This document shows positions 9,716-18,936 of a stretch of 64,000 bases of DNA, piece after piece (the stretch's first letter is position 1; each line of letters opens with the position of its first letter). The DNA comes from Microbulbifer agarilyticus S89. Its GTDB lineage: Bacteria > Pseudomonadota > Gammaproteobacteria > Pseudomonadales > Cellvibrionaceae. The stretch lies in assembly GCF_000220505.1 (NCBI RefSeq), contig NZ_AFPJ01000034.1, positions 1-64,000 on the forward strand, written 5' to 3'. A model generated the notes under the pieces. The model did not search any database, was not told the DNA's origin, and was given only the letters and a program-made list of their open reading frames with translations. The translations under genes and the position numbers were made by a program.

Positions 9716-11113
9716 ATGCATATTCATATCTTAGGCATCTGTGGAACTTTTATGGGCAGCCTGGCCCAGCTGGCGGTGGCCGAAGGGCACAAGGTTACCG
9801 GGTCCGACGCCAACGTTTACCCCCCGATGAGTACCCAGCTGGAGCGCGTAGGCATTGCCCTGACCGAGGGCTACGACCCGGCTCAGCTCGAACCGACCCC
9901 GGATTTGGTGATTATTGGCAATGCGCTGTCGCGGGGTAACCCGGCGGTCGAGGCGGTACTGGAGAAAGGCCTGCCCTATACCTCCGGTGCCCAGTGGCTG
10001 TGCGATCATTTCCTGGGCGGGCGTTGGGTGCTGGCGGTTTCCGGGACCCACGGTAAGACCACCACCGCGAGTATGCTTGCCTGGGTGCTGGAGTACGCGG
10101 GTATGGACCCGGGCTTCTTAATTGGAGGCGTGCCCAGTAACTTTGACGTGTCCGCACGTTTGGGTGGCACGCCGTTTTTTGTCGTAGAAGCCGATGAATA
10201 CGACACGGCGTTTTTCGACAAGCGCTCCAAGTTTGTTCACTATCGCCCGCGCACCCTGATCATCAATAACCTCGAATTTGACCACGCAGACATTTTTGAC
10301 GACCTGGCGGCGATCCAGAAGCAGTTCCATCACCTGGTGCGCACCGTACCGGCAAGTGGTCTGGTAGTTGCGGCTCAGGAAGACACCGTCACCCAGGTAC
10401 TGGATCAGGGCTGCTGGAGCCAGGTTCAGCGCTTCGATGTGGAGCGCGAAGGCGGTGTGCGCCTGGGAGACTGGTGTGCGATCAATATTGCCGCCGATGG
10501 CAGCTGTTTTGATGTCCTGCTGGAGGGCAACACGGTCGCCACGGTGCAGTGGGATCAGACCGGCATGCACAGTGTCAAAAACGGCCTTGCGGTACTGGCC
10601 GCGGCGCGTCACGTGGGCGTGGAGCCTGCGGTAGCTGCCGAGGCGCTGGCGAAGTTTGCCGGGGTGAAACGCCGTATGGAATGCCTGGGGGATATCCAGG
10701 GGATTCGGGTGTACGACGATTTTGCCCATCACCCCACAGCCATCGAGACCACGCTCAACGGCCTGCGGGCCAAGGTCGGCGAGGAGCGCGTGATCGCGCT
10801 GATCGAACCGCGCTCAAATACCATGCGCCAGGGGCACCACAGGGATCAACTGGCGCGCGCCTGTGCCGGGGCGGATCTGGTGCTCTGGTATCAGCCCGAG
10901 GGGATGAACTGGTCTCTGGATGAGGTGGTCCACCATTCCACCGTGCCGGCGAAGGTTCTCCACAGCATCGAGGCTGCGGTAGAATCCGTCCTCGAACTGA
11001 CAAGTCCCGGCAGTCACGTGATTGTGATGAGCAACGGTGGCTTTGGCGGTGTACACCAGCGGCTTTTGCGTGCGCTTGAGCACAAGTATGGGCCGCAGAC
11101 TACCAGCGGATAG
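9716..11113 (+). CDS. mpl: UDP-MurNAc:L-alanyl-gamma-D-glutamyl-meso-DAP ligase
   Basis: Peptidoglycan recycling ligase that joins the recovered tripeptide to UDP-MurNAc. 465 residues. The N-terminal Rossmann-like domain opens MHIHILGICGTFMG, a signature that separates Mpl from MurC. The ATP loop is SGTHGKTTT (109-117). The central ligase residues follow in VEADEYDTAFFDKRSKF, with NLEFDHADIF and YDDFAHHPTA further on. No frameshift is seen. ubiX follows after 29 bases. Confidence 0.95.
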   Translation: MHIHILGICGTFMGSLAQLAVAEGHKVTGSDANVYPPMSTQLERVGIALTEGYDPAQLEPTPDLVIIGNALSRGNPAVEAVLEKGLPYTSGAQWLCDHFLGGRWVLAVSGTHGKTTTASMLAWVLEYAGMDPGFLIGGVPSNFDVSARLGGTPFFVVEADEYDTAFFDKRSKFVHYRPRTLIINNLEFDHADIFDDLAAIQKQFHHLVRTVPASGLVVAAQEDTVTQVLDQGCWSQVQRFDVEREGGVRLGDWCAINIAADGSCFDVLLEGNTVATVQWDQTGMHSVKNGLAVLAAARHVGVEPAVAAEALAKFAGVKRRMECLGDIQGIRVYDDFAHHPTAIETTLNGLRAKVGEERVIALIEPRSNTMRQGHHRDQLARACAGADLVLWYQPEGMNWSLDEVVHHSTVPAKVLHSIEAAVESVLELTSPGSHVIVMSNGGFGGVHQRLLRALEHKYGPQTTSG

Positions 11114-11142
11114 CCTCGTCACGGGGCGTAACGGATACCCCA

Positions 11143-11763
11143 TTGGCTGAGCCCACATTCCCCAAAACTGTCACCCTCGCAATTACCGGTGCGTCCGGCG
11201 CCCAGTATGGCCTGCGCCTGCTGCAGTGCCTGCTGGCCGCACGGGTACGTGTGTGGTTACTGATCTCAGATGCCGCGCGCATCGTAATCAATACCGAAAC
11301 CGATATTTCGCTCCCAGAAGAGGAAGAGCGCACAGAATATTTTTTGAGCGATCTGTACAATGCGGAGCCAGGTCAGTTGACCCTGTTTAGCAAACGCGAC
11401 TGGTTCTCGCCGGTGGCATCGGGTACGGGGGCAGCCTCCAGCCTGGTTATTTGCCCAGCCAGTGGTGGCACCCTGTCGGCGATTGCCTGCGGGGCCTCGA
11501 ACAACCTGATTGAGCGGGCCGCCGATGTGGCTCTGAAGGAGCGTCGGCAACTGATTATTGTGCCGCGCGAGGCGCCGTATTCGGAGGTGCACTTGGAGAA
11601 TATGCTCAAGCTGACCCGCATGGGCGCGGTGATATTGCCCGCGAGCCCGGGTTTTTATCAGCGGCCCCAGTCGGTGGAAGAACTGGTGGATTTTGTGGTG
11701 GCCCGGATTCTGAGTCAGCTACATATCGAACAGGACCTGCTGCCTCCCTGGGGCGACCAGTGA
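11143..11763 (+). CDS. ubiX: Flavin prenyltransferase UbiX
   Basis: Makes prenylated FMN, the cofactor for UbiD decarboxylase in ubiquinone synthesis. 206 residues, with the diagnostic ITGASGAQYGLRLL near the N-terminus and later SGTGAASSLVICPASGGTLSAIA and PREAPYSEVHLENML. There is no ATG in a sensible place; TTG at 11143 gives the expected N-terminus. Downstream of mpl and 10 bases upstream of the SelW-like gene, so probably one transcript. Confidence 0.93.
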   Translation: MAEPTFPKTVTLAITGASGAQYGLRLLQCLLAARVRVWLLISDAARIVINTETDISLPEEEERTEYFLSDLYNAEPGQLTLFSKRDWFSPVASGTGAASSLVICPASGGTLSAIACGASNNLIERAADVALKERRQLIIVPREAPYSEVHLENMLKLTRMGAVILPASPGFYQRPQSVEELVDFVVARILSQLHIEQDLLPPWGDQ

Positions 11764-11773
11764 GTAGGGGCCA

Positions 11774-12061
11774 GTGAGCAGCCGAACTATGCAAAAGACG
11801 GTCACCATTCACTTTTGCGTACAGTGCAACTGGATGCTGCGGGCAACCTGGATGGCCCAGGAACTTCTGTACACCTTTTCTGAGGACCTGGATCAGGTGG
11901 CGCTGCAACCCGGCAGCGACGGTGTATTTGAGATTCACGTGGGTGAGCAATTGATCTGGGAGCGCAAGCGGGACGGGGGCTTTCCCGGGGCGAAAGAATT
12001 GAAACAGAAAGTACGCGATGTACTTTTTCCTGAACGCGACTTGGGCCACGTGGATAGGTGA
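11774..12061 (+). CDS. SelT/SelW/SelH-like thioredoxin-fold protein, Cys form
   Basis: A 95-residue protein of the Rdx (SelW-like) family. The CxxC redox motif CVQC sits just after the first strand (FCVQCNW), where selenoprotein W has CxxU. The rest follows the family pattern, with GVFEIHVGEQLIWERKRDGGFPGAKELKQKVRD near the C-terminus. Role unclear; probably cytosolic thiol redox. The start may be GTG at 11774 or ATG at 11789. It closely follows ubiX. Confidence 0.8.
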   Translation: MSSRTMQKTVTIHFCVQCNWMLRATWMAQELLYTFSEDLDQVALQPGSDGVFEIHVGEQLIWERKRDGGFPGAKELKQKVRDVLFPERDLGHVDR

Positions 12062-12126
12062 CCTTGAATATCGCGAGTGCGCCAGCATTTATGGCCCTCG
12101 CCGTCGATTAAAAAAGCGAATGAATT

Positions 12127-14787
12127 ATGCTGTTGGGCTTAAAGACCTGGTATGAAAAATTGGTTCTCGGGCACCCGAAAACCGTACTTGCGCTGGTGGC
12201 ACTGCTCACTATCGCCGCTGCCGCGGGTTTGCCGCGCTTCAAACTGGACGCTTCCGCGGACTCCCTGACCCTGGAGACCGACGACTCGCTGGATTTCTTC
12301 CGCGAGATCTCCGAGCGCTATAACTCCGGCGACTTTCTGGTTGTTACCTATCGCTTTAAGGACGGAGACCTGTTTAGCGATGAGTCCCTGGCAACCATGC
12401 GCCGCCTGCAAGATGAATTGACCATGGTGCAGGGCGTTACCACGGTACAGTCGATTCTCAATGTCCCTTTGCTATATAGCCCCAAGCTGCCGATCTCTGA
12501 GGTCTCCGATGGTATCCGCACCCTGTCTAGCCCGGGTGTCGATCGCGACCTGGTGCGCACGGAGTTTCTCGAGAGCCCCATTTACAAAGAGTTGATTTTG
12601 AGCCCCGATGGCGAGACTACCGCCATGATGCTCAATCTTGAACTCGACAAGGAAGGCTTGGACCTTGTGCGCGAGCGCGATGCGCTGCGCCGACTGCGCA
12701 ACACGGAGGGCCTGAATCCGGAGCAGGCCACGCGTCTGGAAGAGGTTGCCGCAGAGTACCTGAAGCACCGTACCGCACAGGAAGCGCAAGCGCGCGAGCG
12801 GGTGCAGGAAGTGCGCGAAATTCTCACGCACTACGACGACCAGGCGGAACTGTTCCTCGGCGGCCTCACCATGATCACCTCGGATATGATCGCGTTTATT
12901 CAGAGCGACCTGATGGTATTCGGCGCAGGTATTCTGATTTTTATCGTGGTGACGCTGTTGCTCATTTTCCGTCAGCCGCGCTGGGTAATCCTGCCGCTGA
13001 TTACCTGTGTCACCACCGCCGTGGTAATGCTCGGCCTGCTGTCCTGGCTGGATTGGCGGATGACGGTTATTTCCGCCAATTTTGTCGCCTTGCTGTTGAT
13101 CATCACGCTGGCGATTACCATTCACCTGGCGGTGCGCTATCGGGAATATTTTTCCGAGCACCCGGAGTGGGACCGCTTCCAGCTGGCCTCCGCAACCGTC
13201 GCGTTTATGGCCAAGCCGTGCCTGTATACGGGCCTGACCACCATGGTTGCGTTTATCTCGCTGGTGGTGAGCGGTATTCGTCCGGTGATTGATTTTGGCT
13301 GGATGATGACCATCGGTGTAACCCTGGCATTAGTGCTGTCCTTCCTGATCATCCCCGCCAGTCTGATGCTGCTGAAAAAGCAGGACGGGGCATTGGGCAA
13401 AGACAATTCACACGCGTTTACCCAGGTGTTCTCCCGCTTCGCGGAGCATCACAAGGCGGTGGTACTGGGCGTTGCGGTACTGGCAGCGATCATCAGCGCC
13501 GTGGGCATTTCCCGCCTGAAAGTGGAAAACCGGTTTATCGATTACTTTGATGACTCGACGGAAATCCATCAGGGCATGCTGGTGATTGATCAGCGGCTCG
13601 GCGGCACCATTAACCTGGATATCGTGTTGAACAAACCCGAGGATTCCGCGCCTGCGTTTGCGGGGGAAGAGGATCCCTTTGGCAGCGACTTCGGTGGGGA
13701 TGAGCTAGCCGGGGATGAATCTGCTGGGGAGGAATCGGCCGCTGAGGAAGCAGGCGGTGACCCGTTTGCCGCAGAAGACCCATTTGCCAGCGAGGATCCA
13801 TTCGCCGCAGACGACCCGTTTGCCAGCGAGGGTGAGGCCACGGCGCCGGACGCCTACTGGTTTACCGTTGCCGGTTTAAACCAGATTGAACAGTTACACG
13901 ATTTTCTCGAAGCGCAGCCCGAAATTGGCAAGGTGCAGTCACTTGCGACCCTGTATAAGGTGGCGCAGGACCTGAATGACGGCAGCCTGAATGATTTTGA
14001 GCTGGCAATCGCTCGCCAAACCCTGCCGGAAGAGATTAATCAGGTTCTGGTTAATCCCTACTGGTCACCGCAGGAGCAGCAAGCCCGGATCACCATGCGG
14101 GTGATGGAGACGGACCCCAACTTGCGTCGCGACGAGCTGATCCAGCGTATTTATACATTTGCCGAACAGGAAATGGGCCTGGCCCCGGAGAACGTGCGTC
14201 AGACCGGCATGCTGGTGCTTTACAACAACATGCTGCAGAGCCTGTTCAAATCGCAGATCCTCACCCTGGGTGCGGTATTTGCCGGGATTCTGTTGATGTT
14301 CCTGGTGCTCTTCCGCTCCCTGTCGCTGGCAGTCATTGCGCTGGTGCCGAATATGCTCGCGGCTTGTGTGGTGCTCGGGGGGATGGGGCTGGCGAATATC
14401 CCACTGGATATGATGACCATTACCATCGCGGCAATTACCGTGGGTATCGGTGTGGACCACGCAATCCACTACCTGTACCGCTTCCGCGAGGAATTTGCCA
14501 AAGACGGTGACTACGTGGCGACCATGCATCGGAGCCACGCCACTATCGGCCGGGCCATGTTCTATACCGCCATTACCATCATTGCCGGTTTCTCGATCTT
14601 GGCGCTGTCGAAGTTTGTGCCGTCGATCTACTTTGGCCTGCTGACCGCGCTGGCGATGTCTGCAGCGCTGCTGGGCTCCCTGACCCTGTTACCGCTGCTG
14701 CTGGTGCTGTTCAAGCCGCTGCCAAAACCCGCGGGAGATGCCGCGCCGGGAAAGCCGCTGCCGGTGGCTGAGGCGTGTGCCGGCTGA
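12127..14787 (+). CDS. RND/MMPL-superfamily exporter with acidic repeat insert
   Basis: An inner-membrane protein of 886 residues with the duplicated RND layout: a TM helix near residues 15-35, a large periplasmic loop, a block of about five TM helices at roughly 255-425, a second loop, then a matching TM block at roughly 700-870. GVDHAIHYLYRF in the second block and the parallel first-block segment are typical of the predicted RND exporters (MMPL family). The substrate is unknown; relatives move lipids or hopanoids. The second periplasmic loop carries an unusual Asp/Glu/Gly/Ala-rich insert, about residues 510-575, including four hexapeptide repeats. No adaptor or outer-membrane channel gene is adjacent. 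Confidence 0.88.
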   Translation: MLLGLKTWYEKLVLGHPKTVLALVALLTIAAAAGLPRFKLDASADSLTLETDDSLDFFREISERYNSGDFLVVTYRFKDGDLFSDESLATMRRLQDELTMVQGVTTVQSILNVPLLYSPKLPISEVSDGIRTLSSPGVDRDLVRTEFLESPIYKELILSPDGETTAMMLNLELDKEGLDLVRERDALRRLRNTEGLNPEQATRLEEVAAEYLKHRTAQEAQARERVQEVREILTHYDDQAELFLGGLTMITSDMIAFIQSDLMVFGAGILIFIVVTLLLIFRQPRWVILPLITCVTTAVVMLGLLSWLDWRMTVISANFVALLLIITLAITIHLAVRYREYFSEHPEWDRFQLASATVAFMAKPCLYTGLTTMVAFISLVVSGIRPVIDFGWMMTIGVTLALVLSFLIIPASLMLLKKQDGALGKDNSHAFTQVFSRFAEHHKAVVLGVAVLAAIISAVGISRLKVENRFIDYFDDSTEIHQGMLVIDQRLGGTINLDIVLNKPEDSAPAFAGEEDPFGSDFGGDELAGDESAGEESAAEEAGGDPFAAEDPFASEDPFAADDPFASEGEATAPDAYWFTVAGLNQIEQLHDFLEAQPEIGKVQSLATLYKVAQDLNDGSLNDFELAIARQTLPEEINQVLVNPYWSPQEQQARITMRVMETDPNLRRDELIQRIYTFAEQEMGLAPENVRQTGMLVLYNNMLQSLFKSQILTLGAVFAGILLMFLVLFRSLSLAVIALVPNMLAACVVLGGMGLANIPLDMMTITIAAITVGIGVDHAIHYLYRFREEFAKDGDYVATMHRSHATIGRAMFYTAITIIAGFSILALSKFVPSIYFGLLTALAMSAALLGSLTLLPLLLVLFKPLPKPAGDAAPGKPLPVAEACAG
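13759..13830 (+). repeat. Four in-frame 18-bp repeats encoding DPFA(A/S)(E/D)
   Basis: Four consecutive 18-base units encode DPFAAE, DPFASE, DPFAAD and DPFASE (residues 545-568 of the RND exporter). The units differ at synonymous and a few non-synonymous sites, so this is not a perfect recent duplication. It is preceded by a further acidic, Gly/Ala-rich run from about 13660. Confidence 0.9.
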
Positions 14788-14827
14788 CAGCGCTTGCCGG
14801 TCATCAGTTACCGCCGATAACTTGAAT

Positions 14828-14861
14828 TTCGGGCCCGTGGATGCGAATCCACGGGCCCGAA
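14828..14861 (+). terminator. Terminator hairpin, 15-bp stem with GCGA loop
   Basis: Bases 14828-14842 pair perfectly with 14847-14861, leaving a GNRA-type GCGA tetraloop. A modest T-rich tract (TTGTTTCT) follows. It lies about 40 bases after the RND exporter stop. Confidence 0.8.
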
Positions 14862-14926
14862 TTGTTTCTGCCCGCCGCACCCGCCTTCTAACCTTACGAT
14901 ATACACAGCGGTAACTTGGCTGACTA

Positions 14927-15544
14927 GTGGGTGGTGAGAAGGTGCGAAAAAGTCGCGTGGCGATACTGATTCCGGGCATCTTTGACCGGGGGAATTCGAT
15001 GCTCAGGATGCAGCACGCCCTGAACCTGGCGGGATTCACCGCACACAATATAAAACTCAAGACCAACAGTGGCTGGCGCGGCATGGAACCCATGGCCCTG
15101 CAGCTGCGCGACCTGGTGGAGCAGGTTACCCGGCAGGGAGAAACCTGTGCGTTGGTGGGGTTCAGTATGGGGGGAATTGTCGCGCGCTATTATCTGCAGC
15201 GCCTCGGTGGTGCGGACCGGGTGCACAAGTTTATTTCCCTCTCCAGCCCGCATTTTGGCAGTGCCTGGGCCCACCTGCTGCCCTACAAGGGAGGGCGCCA
15301 GTTACGTATCGGCAGCGACTTCCTGGGTGACCTGAACCGCGATTCGGGACTGCTGGAGTGCACTGCTCCGGTCTCGATCTGGACGCCGTACGATACCACC
15401 ATCGTGCCGTATACCAGCTCCCGCCTGCCGCTGGGGAAAACCTACCAGGTGCCGGTCAGCCTGCACCGCTGGGTGCCGCAGAACCCGCGGGTGATCGAAA
15501 TCGTCGCGCAGGAGTTGACGACCGTGCTGGAGCGCCCCTACTGA
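14927..15544 (+). CDS. Alpha/beta-hydrolase, lipase/esterase-like
   Basis: A 205-residue alpha/beta hydrolase. It begins with the oxyanion-side strand VAILIPGIFDRG and has the nucleophile elbow GFSMGG (Ser80), then LSSPHFGSAWA, and a late conserved His in SLHRW. The arrangement resembles triacylglycerol lipase/LipA-like or PGAP1-like hydrolases. There is no signal peptide, so it is probably cytosolic. GTG at 14927 is the longest start; GTG at 14942 (MRKSRVAIL) is equally plausible. Substrate unknown. Confidence 0.75.
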   Translation: MGGEKVRKSRVAILIPGIFDRGNSMLRMQHALNLAGFTAHNIKLKTNSGWRGMEPMALQLRDLVEQVTRQGETCALVGFSMGGIVARYYLQRLGGADRVHKFISLSSPHFGSAWAHLLPYKGGRQLRIGSDFLGDLNRDSGLLECTAPVSIWTPYDTTIVPYTSSRLPLGKTYQVPVSLHRWVPQNPRVIEIVAQELTTVLERPY

Positions 15545-15609
15545 GCGCGGGCGGTGTCGCCCACGCGGAATGTGGATAAGTACTGGCGTTGGATGCGTGC
15601 GATCGAGTG

Positions 15610-16140
15610 TCAGCTGTTCTGCATAAAGAAATCGCGCAGGTAACGAAACAGCTTGCGCTGATTGGTGGGCGCCTTCTTATTGGTGATTTCTTTATTCGAT
15701 TCGCGAATCAGGGCGCGCAATTGTTGGTGGTCCACACCGGGGTAGGCGTCGAAGAAGGCGCTCTGTGCTTCCTTGCCCTGCTCCAAAAGGCGCTGGCGCC
15801 AGTCTTCCGCCATGCGGTCAAAGCGCAGGTGTTGGTGATCCTGCTCCTTGTGCTTTTCCAGTACCGCCCGAATGGCTTCTACGTCGGCATTGCGCATTAG
15901 CTTGCCAATAAACTGCAGCTGCCGGCGGCGTGCTTCGCGGGACTTGATGCGGTGCATGGTTTCGATGGCGTCGGTGAGCTCTGCATCCATCGGCACTTCC
16001 GCGAATTTGGCAGCGCTCAACTCGGTCAACTGCTTGCCCAATGCCTGAAGTTCATGCATCTCCTGTTTGACCTGGGTCTTGCTCTTCGGCAGGTCCTCGT
16101 CAAATTCGTCGTGGGCGTCAAAGTCGTCGGAATTGTGCAT
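15610..16140 (-). CDS. darP: Ribosome-associated protein DarP (YjgA, DUF615)
   Basis: A 176-residue acidic-then-basic helical protein of the DUF615 family, which binds the 50S subunit late in assembly. Family hallmarks are SKTQVKQEMHELQALGKQL, the RIKSREARRRQLQFIGKLMR segment and a C-terminal NKKAPTNQRKLFRYLRDFF. ATG at 16140 (MHNSDDF) is preferred over an in-frame TTG four codons upstream. mgtE lies immediately upstream on the same strand. Confidence 0.9.
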   Translation of the reverse strand: MHNSDDFDAHDEFDEDLPKSKTQVKQEMHELQALGKQLTELSAAKFAEVPMDAELTDAIETMHRIKSREARRRQLQFIGKLMRNADVEAIRAVLEKHKEQDHQHLRFDRMAEDWRQRLLEQGKEAQSAFFDAYPGVDHQQLRALIRESNKEITNKKAPTNQRKLFRYLRDFFMQNS

Positions 16141-16182
16141 AAAACATCTCAAGAAATTTGGCGCTCCGTAGGGGGAGCGGCA

Positions 16183-17553
16183 TCAGGCGAAATACAGGGT
16201 AGCGAGACCGAGGAAGGACATAAATCCTACCACATCGGTCACGGTGGTCAGTGCCACACCACCGGCCAGCGCCGGGTCGATGCGCATGGCGCGGAGTGTC
16301 ACTGGCAAAATTGCGCCGGCGAGGGCCGCGGTAATCAGGTTGATAACCATGGCCGCAATGATAATCCAGGCAATGCGGTGATCCCCAAACCATAGCGCGG
16401 TGATGGCTCCGAGGACCGCGGACCACAAGATGGCGTTCAGCGCCCCGCTGGCTAACTCCCTAGACAATAGCCAGCGCAGGTTGCTTTTGCCTATTTGGCC
16501 GAGGGCCATACCGCGGATCACCACCGTCAGTGTCTGGCTGCCGGCGACACCCCCCATACTGGCGACAATGGGCATCAGTACTGCCAGCGCCACCACCTTG
16601 TCGATGGTGCCCTGGAACAGGTTGATGACCCAGGAGGCCAGCAGTGCCGTGAGCAGGTTGACCCCCAGCCAGATGGCGCGTCGCGGTGCGGTGCGGGCGA
16701 CGGTGGCAAAGGTATCCTCTTCCTCGCCGAGACCGGCAAGGCTCATCAGTGAGTGGTCCGCATCTTCGCGGATTACATCCACCACGTCGTCGATGGTGAT
16801 ACGCCCGAGCAGGCGCTTATGTGCATCCACCACCGGTGCGGTCACCCAGTCGTATTTGGTGAATAGCCGCGCAACCTCATCGTCCGGCATATCCGCAGGG
16901 ATGGGGTCCACATCGGTCAGCATGATTTCGCGGACGGTGACGGATGGGTCCGTGGTCAGCAGCTTGGTCAGCGGCAGCAGGCCGATAAAGCGGTCTTTGC
17001 GGGTTACCACAAACAGGTTATCCGTGGACTCGGGCAGCTGGTCGTGCCGGCGCAGGTAGCGCAAAACCACATCCAGGGTGAGGTTGGGGCGCACGGACAC
17101 GATCTCGGTGTCCATCAGGCCGCCGGCCGTTTCCTCGTCGTAGGCGAGCACGCCCTCCACGCGCTTGCGGTCGCTCTCGCTCATCGCCGAGAGCACCTCT
17201 GACATCACCCTCTCCGGCAACTGCTGCAGGATGTCGGCCACATCGTCGGCGTCCAGACCCTCCATGATGGTTACCATTTTGTTGGTATCCATGGTGGAGA
17301 GAATCTGGCTTTGGACCTCGTCGGGGAGTTCCTGCAGGACTTCCCCCTCCACGTCCTGGTCGATGAGCTTCCACAGGACCTGGCGAATGTGTGGGGGCGA
17401 ACTTTCCAGCAGCTGGGCAATACTCTGCGGCGACAGCGATGCCAGCATCTGCTGTACTTCCCGGCCGGTGCCGCTATCCAGCGCCGCATACAGCTCACCG
17501 AGCTGCTTTTGCGCGCGGAAGGTAAAGTCCGTATTGGTGGAGGGGTTAACCAC
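16183..17553 (-). CDS. mgtE: Magnesium transporter MgtE
   Basis: A Mg2+ channel/transporter of 456 residues. It has an N-terminal superhelical domain (about 1-130), tandem CBS domains (about 135-255, including TVREIMLTDVDPIPADMPDDEVARLF), a plug helix, and five C-terminal TM helices with MPIVASMGGVAGSQT and DPALAGGVALTTVTDVVGF. Mg2+ binding to the cytosolic domains closes the channel in the family. GTG at 17553 gives MVNPSTNTDF. It follows ptsO on the same strand. Confidence 0.95.
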   Translation of the reverse strand: MVNPSTNTDFTFRAQKQLGELYAALDSGTGREVQQMLASLSPQSIAQLLESSPPHIRQVLWKLIDQDVEGEVLQELPDEVQSQILSTMDTNKMVTIMEGLDADDVADILQQLPERVMSEVLSAMSESDRKRVEGVLAYDEETAGGLMDTEIVSVRPNLTLDVVLRYLRRHDQLPESTDNLFVVTRKDRFIGLLPLTKLLTTDPSVTVREIMLTDVDPIPADMPDDEVARLFTKYDWVTAPVVDAHKRLLGRITIDDVVDVIREDADHSLMSLAGLGEEEDTFATVARTAPRRAIWLGVNLLTALLASWVINLFQGTIDKVVALAVLMPIVASMGGVAGSQTLTVVIRGMALGQIGKSNLRWLLSRELASGALNAILWSAVLGAITALWFGDHRIAWIIIAAMVINLITAALAGAILPVTLRAMRIDPALAGGVALTTVTDVVGFMSFLGLATLYFA

Positions 17554-17626
17554 GTTGTTTCCTGCGTATGGGGGCTACTGCGCGAGTGTCGGGTTTGGCG
17601 ACGTGATTGGCGGTCAGGCCGTGCGC

Positions 17627-17896
17627 TTACTCGCCCTCACCAAAGCGGTTGTTGATTAGTGCGCAAATGGCTTCGTGGGCGGCGTCTTCGTCACGGCCGA
17701 TCACTTCTAGTTCCAGCTCAATGCCCTTGCCTGCGGCCAGCAACATCAACGCCATCACACTCTTGCCGTCCACCGCCTTGCCCTGGCAATGCACCTTTAC
17801 TTCGGAGGAAAAACGGGCACTGGTCTGGGCAAACTTGCTGGCGGCGCGGGCGTGCAGTCCGAGCTTGTTGATGATGGTAATCCGGCTTTTTTGCAT
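17627..17896 (-). CDS. ptsO: Phosphocarrier protein NPr (HPr-like, nitrogen PTS)
   Basis: An 89-residue HPr-fold protein with the phosphorylated His15 in NKLGLHARAA and the Ser-containing GKSVMALMLLAAGKG helix. It relays phosphate from EI-Ntr to PtsN. It is the last gene of the rpoN-hpf-ptsN-rapZ-ptsO block, 69 bases after rapZ, which identifies it as NPr rather than sugar-PTS HPr. Confidence 0.94.
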   Translation of the reverse strand: MQKSRITIINKLGLHARAASKFAQTSARFSSEVKVHCQGKAVDGKSVMALMLLAAGKGIELELEVIGRDEDAAHEAICALINNRFGEGE

Positions 17897-17965
17897 GGGC
17901 GCTGTTCTTCTGGTTCTTGCTGCGGCGAGCGGGGCGTTTTACTGGGGGTCAGTCGCTTACTGGGG

Positions 17966-18835
17966 TCAGTTGCGGTTTTTCTGTTGTTCCCGGTGGCGGA
18001 CCTGAATGTTCTCAAAGGTGTTGGAGAAGTGCTTGGCCAGGGCTTCCACCATGTACACGGAGCGGTGTCTGCCACCGGTGCAACCAATGGAGACGGAGGT
18101 ATAGCTGCGGTTGCTCTGCTGGTACGAGGGCAGCCAGCGCTCGAGGTATGCGGTGATATCCCGCTGCATATCCGCGGTTTCCTGGTGCGAGCGTAAAAAC
18201 TCGGCGACTTCCGGGTCTTTGCCGGTTTTTTCGCGCAATTCGGGCACCCAGTAGGGATTGGGCAGGCAGCGCAAGTCAAACACCAGGTCCGCGTCTACGG
18301 GCACCCCGTGCTTGAAGCCAAAGGACTGGAACAGCACGGCCATGCCCGGTGAGTCCTTGCCCACCACACGGGTCTTAATCTGGTCCCTGAGCTGGTGCAG
18401 GCTGAGGTTGCTGGTGTCGATCACCAGGTCGGCCATGGCGGCGAGGGGTGCGAGGATCTCTTTCTCGCGATTGAGCGCTTCCAGCAGGTGGGTGTGGCTG
18501 TCACTCAGGGGGTGCTTGCGACGGGTCTCACTGAAGCGCTGTACCAGCACCGGCGAGCGCGCGTCCAGATACACCACATCGCAGTCCACGCCATTGGCGC
18601 GCAGGTCGTCAATGATCTTGGGGGCTTGGGCCACATCTTGCCAGAGGGTGCGTGCATCGATACCCAGCGCCAGCTGGGTGTTTGCATCCGGCGGCTGCTG
18701 GCTTACGCGCCGCAACAGGTCCGGTACCAGGCTGGTGGGGAGGTTGTCGATGCAGTTGAAGCCGACATCTTCAAGCAGCTGTAAGGCTGAACTCTTTCCG
18801 GAACCGGAACGGCCGCTGATGATGACCAATCGCAT
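17966..18835 (-). CDS. rapZ: RNase adapter RapZ (YvcJ family NTPase)
   Basis: A 289-residue P-loop protein; Walker A is GRSGSGKS at 8-15. The C-terminal domain has the conserved SIGCTGGRHRSVYMVE. In enterobacteria RapZ presents the sRNA GlmZ to RNase E to control GlmS; the partner sRNA cannot be confirmed in this window. It follows ptsN on the minus strand as in Pseudomonas. Confidence 0.94.
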   Translation of the reverse strand: MRLVIISGRSGSGKSSALQLLEDVGFNCIDNLPTSLVPDLLRRVSQQPPDANTQLALGIDARTLWQDVAQAPKIIDDLRANGVDCDVVYLDARSPVLVQRFSETRRKHPLSDSHTHLLEALNREKEILAPLAAMADLVIDTSNLSLHQLRDQIKTRVVGKDSPGMAVLFQSFGFKHGVPVDADLVFDLRCLPNPYWVPELREKTGKDPEVAEFLRSHQETADMQRDITAYLERWLPSYQQSNRSYTSVSIGCTGGRHRSVYMVEALAKHFSNTFENIQVRHREQQKNRN

Positions 18836-18936
18836 TGCTATCGCGCTCCTTGCTGGTTGGCTGGCACCGGCTTTGCTGTGACCGGTGGTGAACCGTGCCA
18901 GTATAAAGCAGTCGCCCCCGGTAGCGGGGTGGAAAT

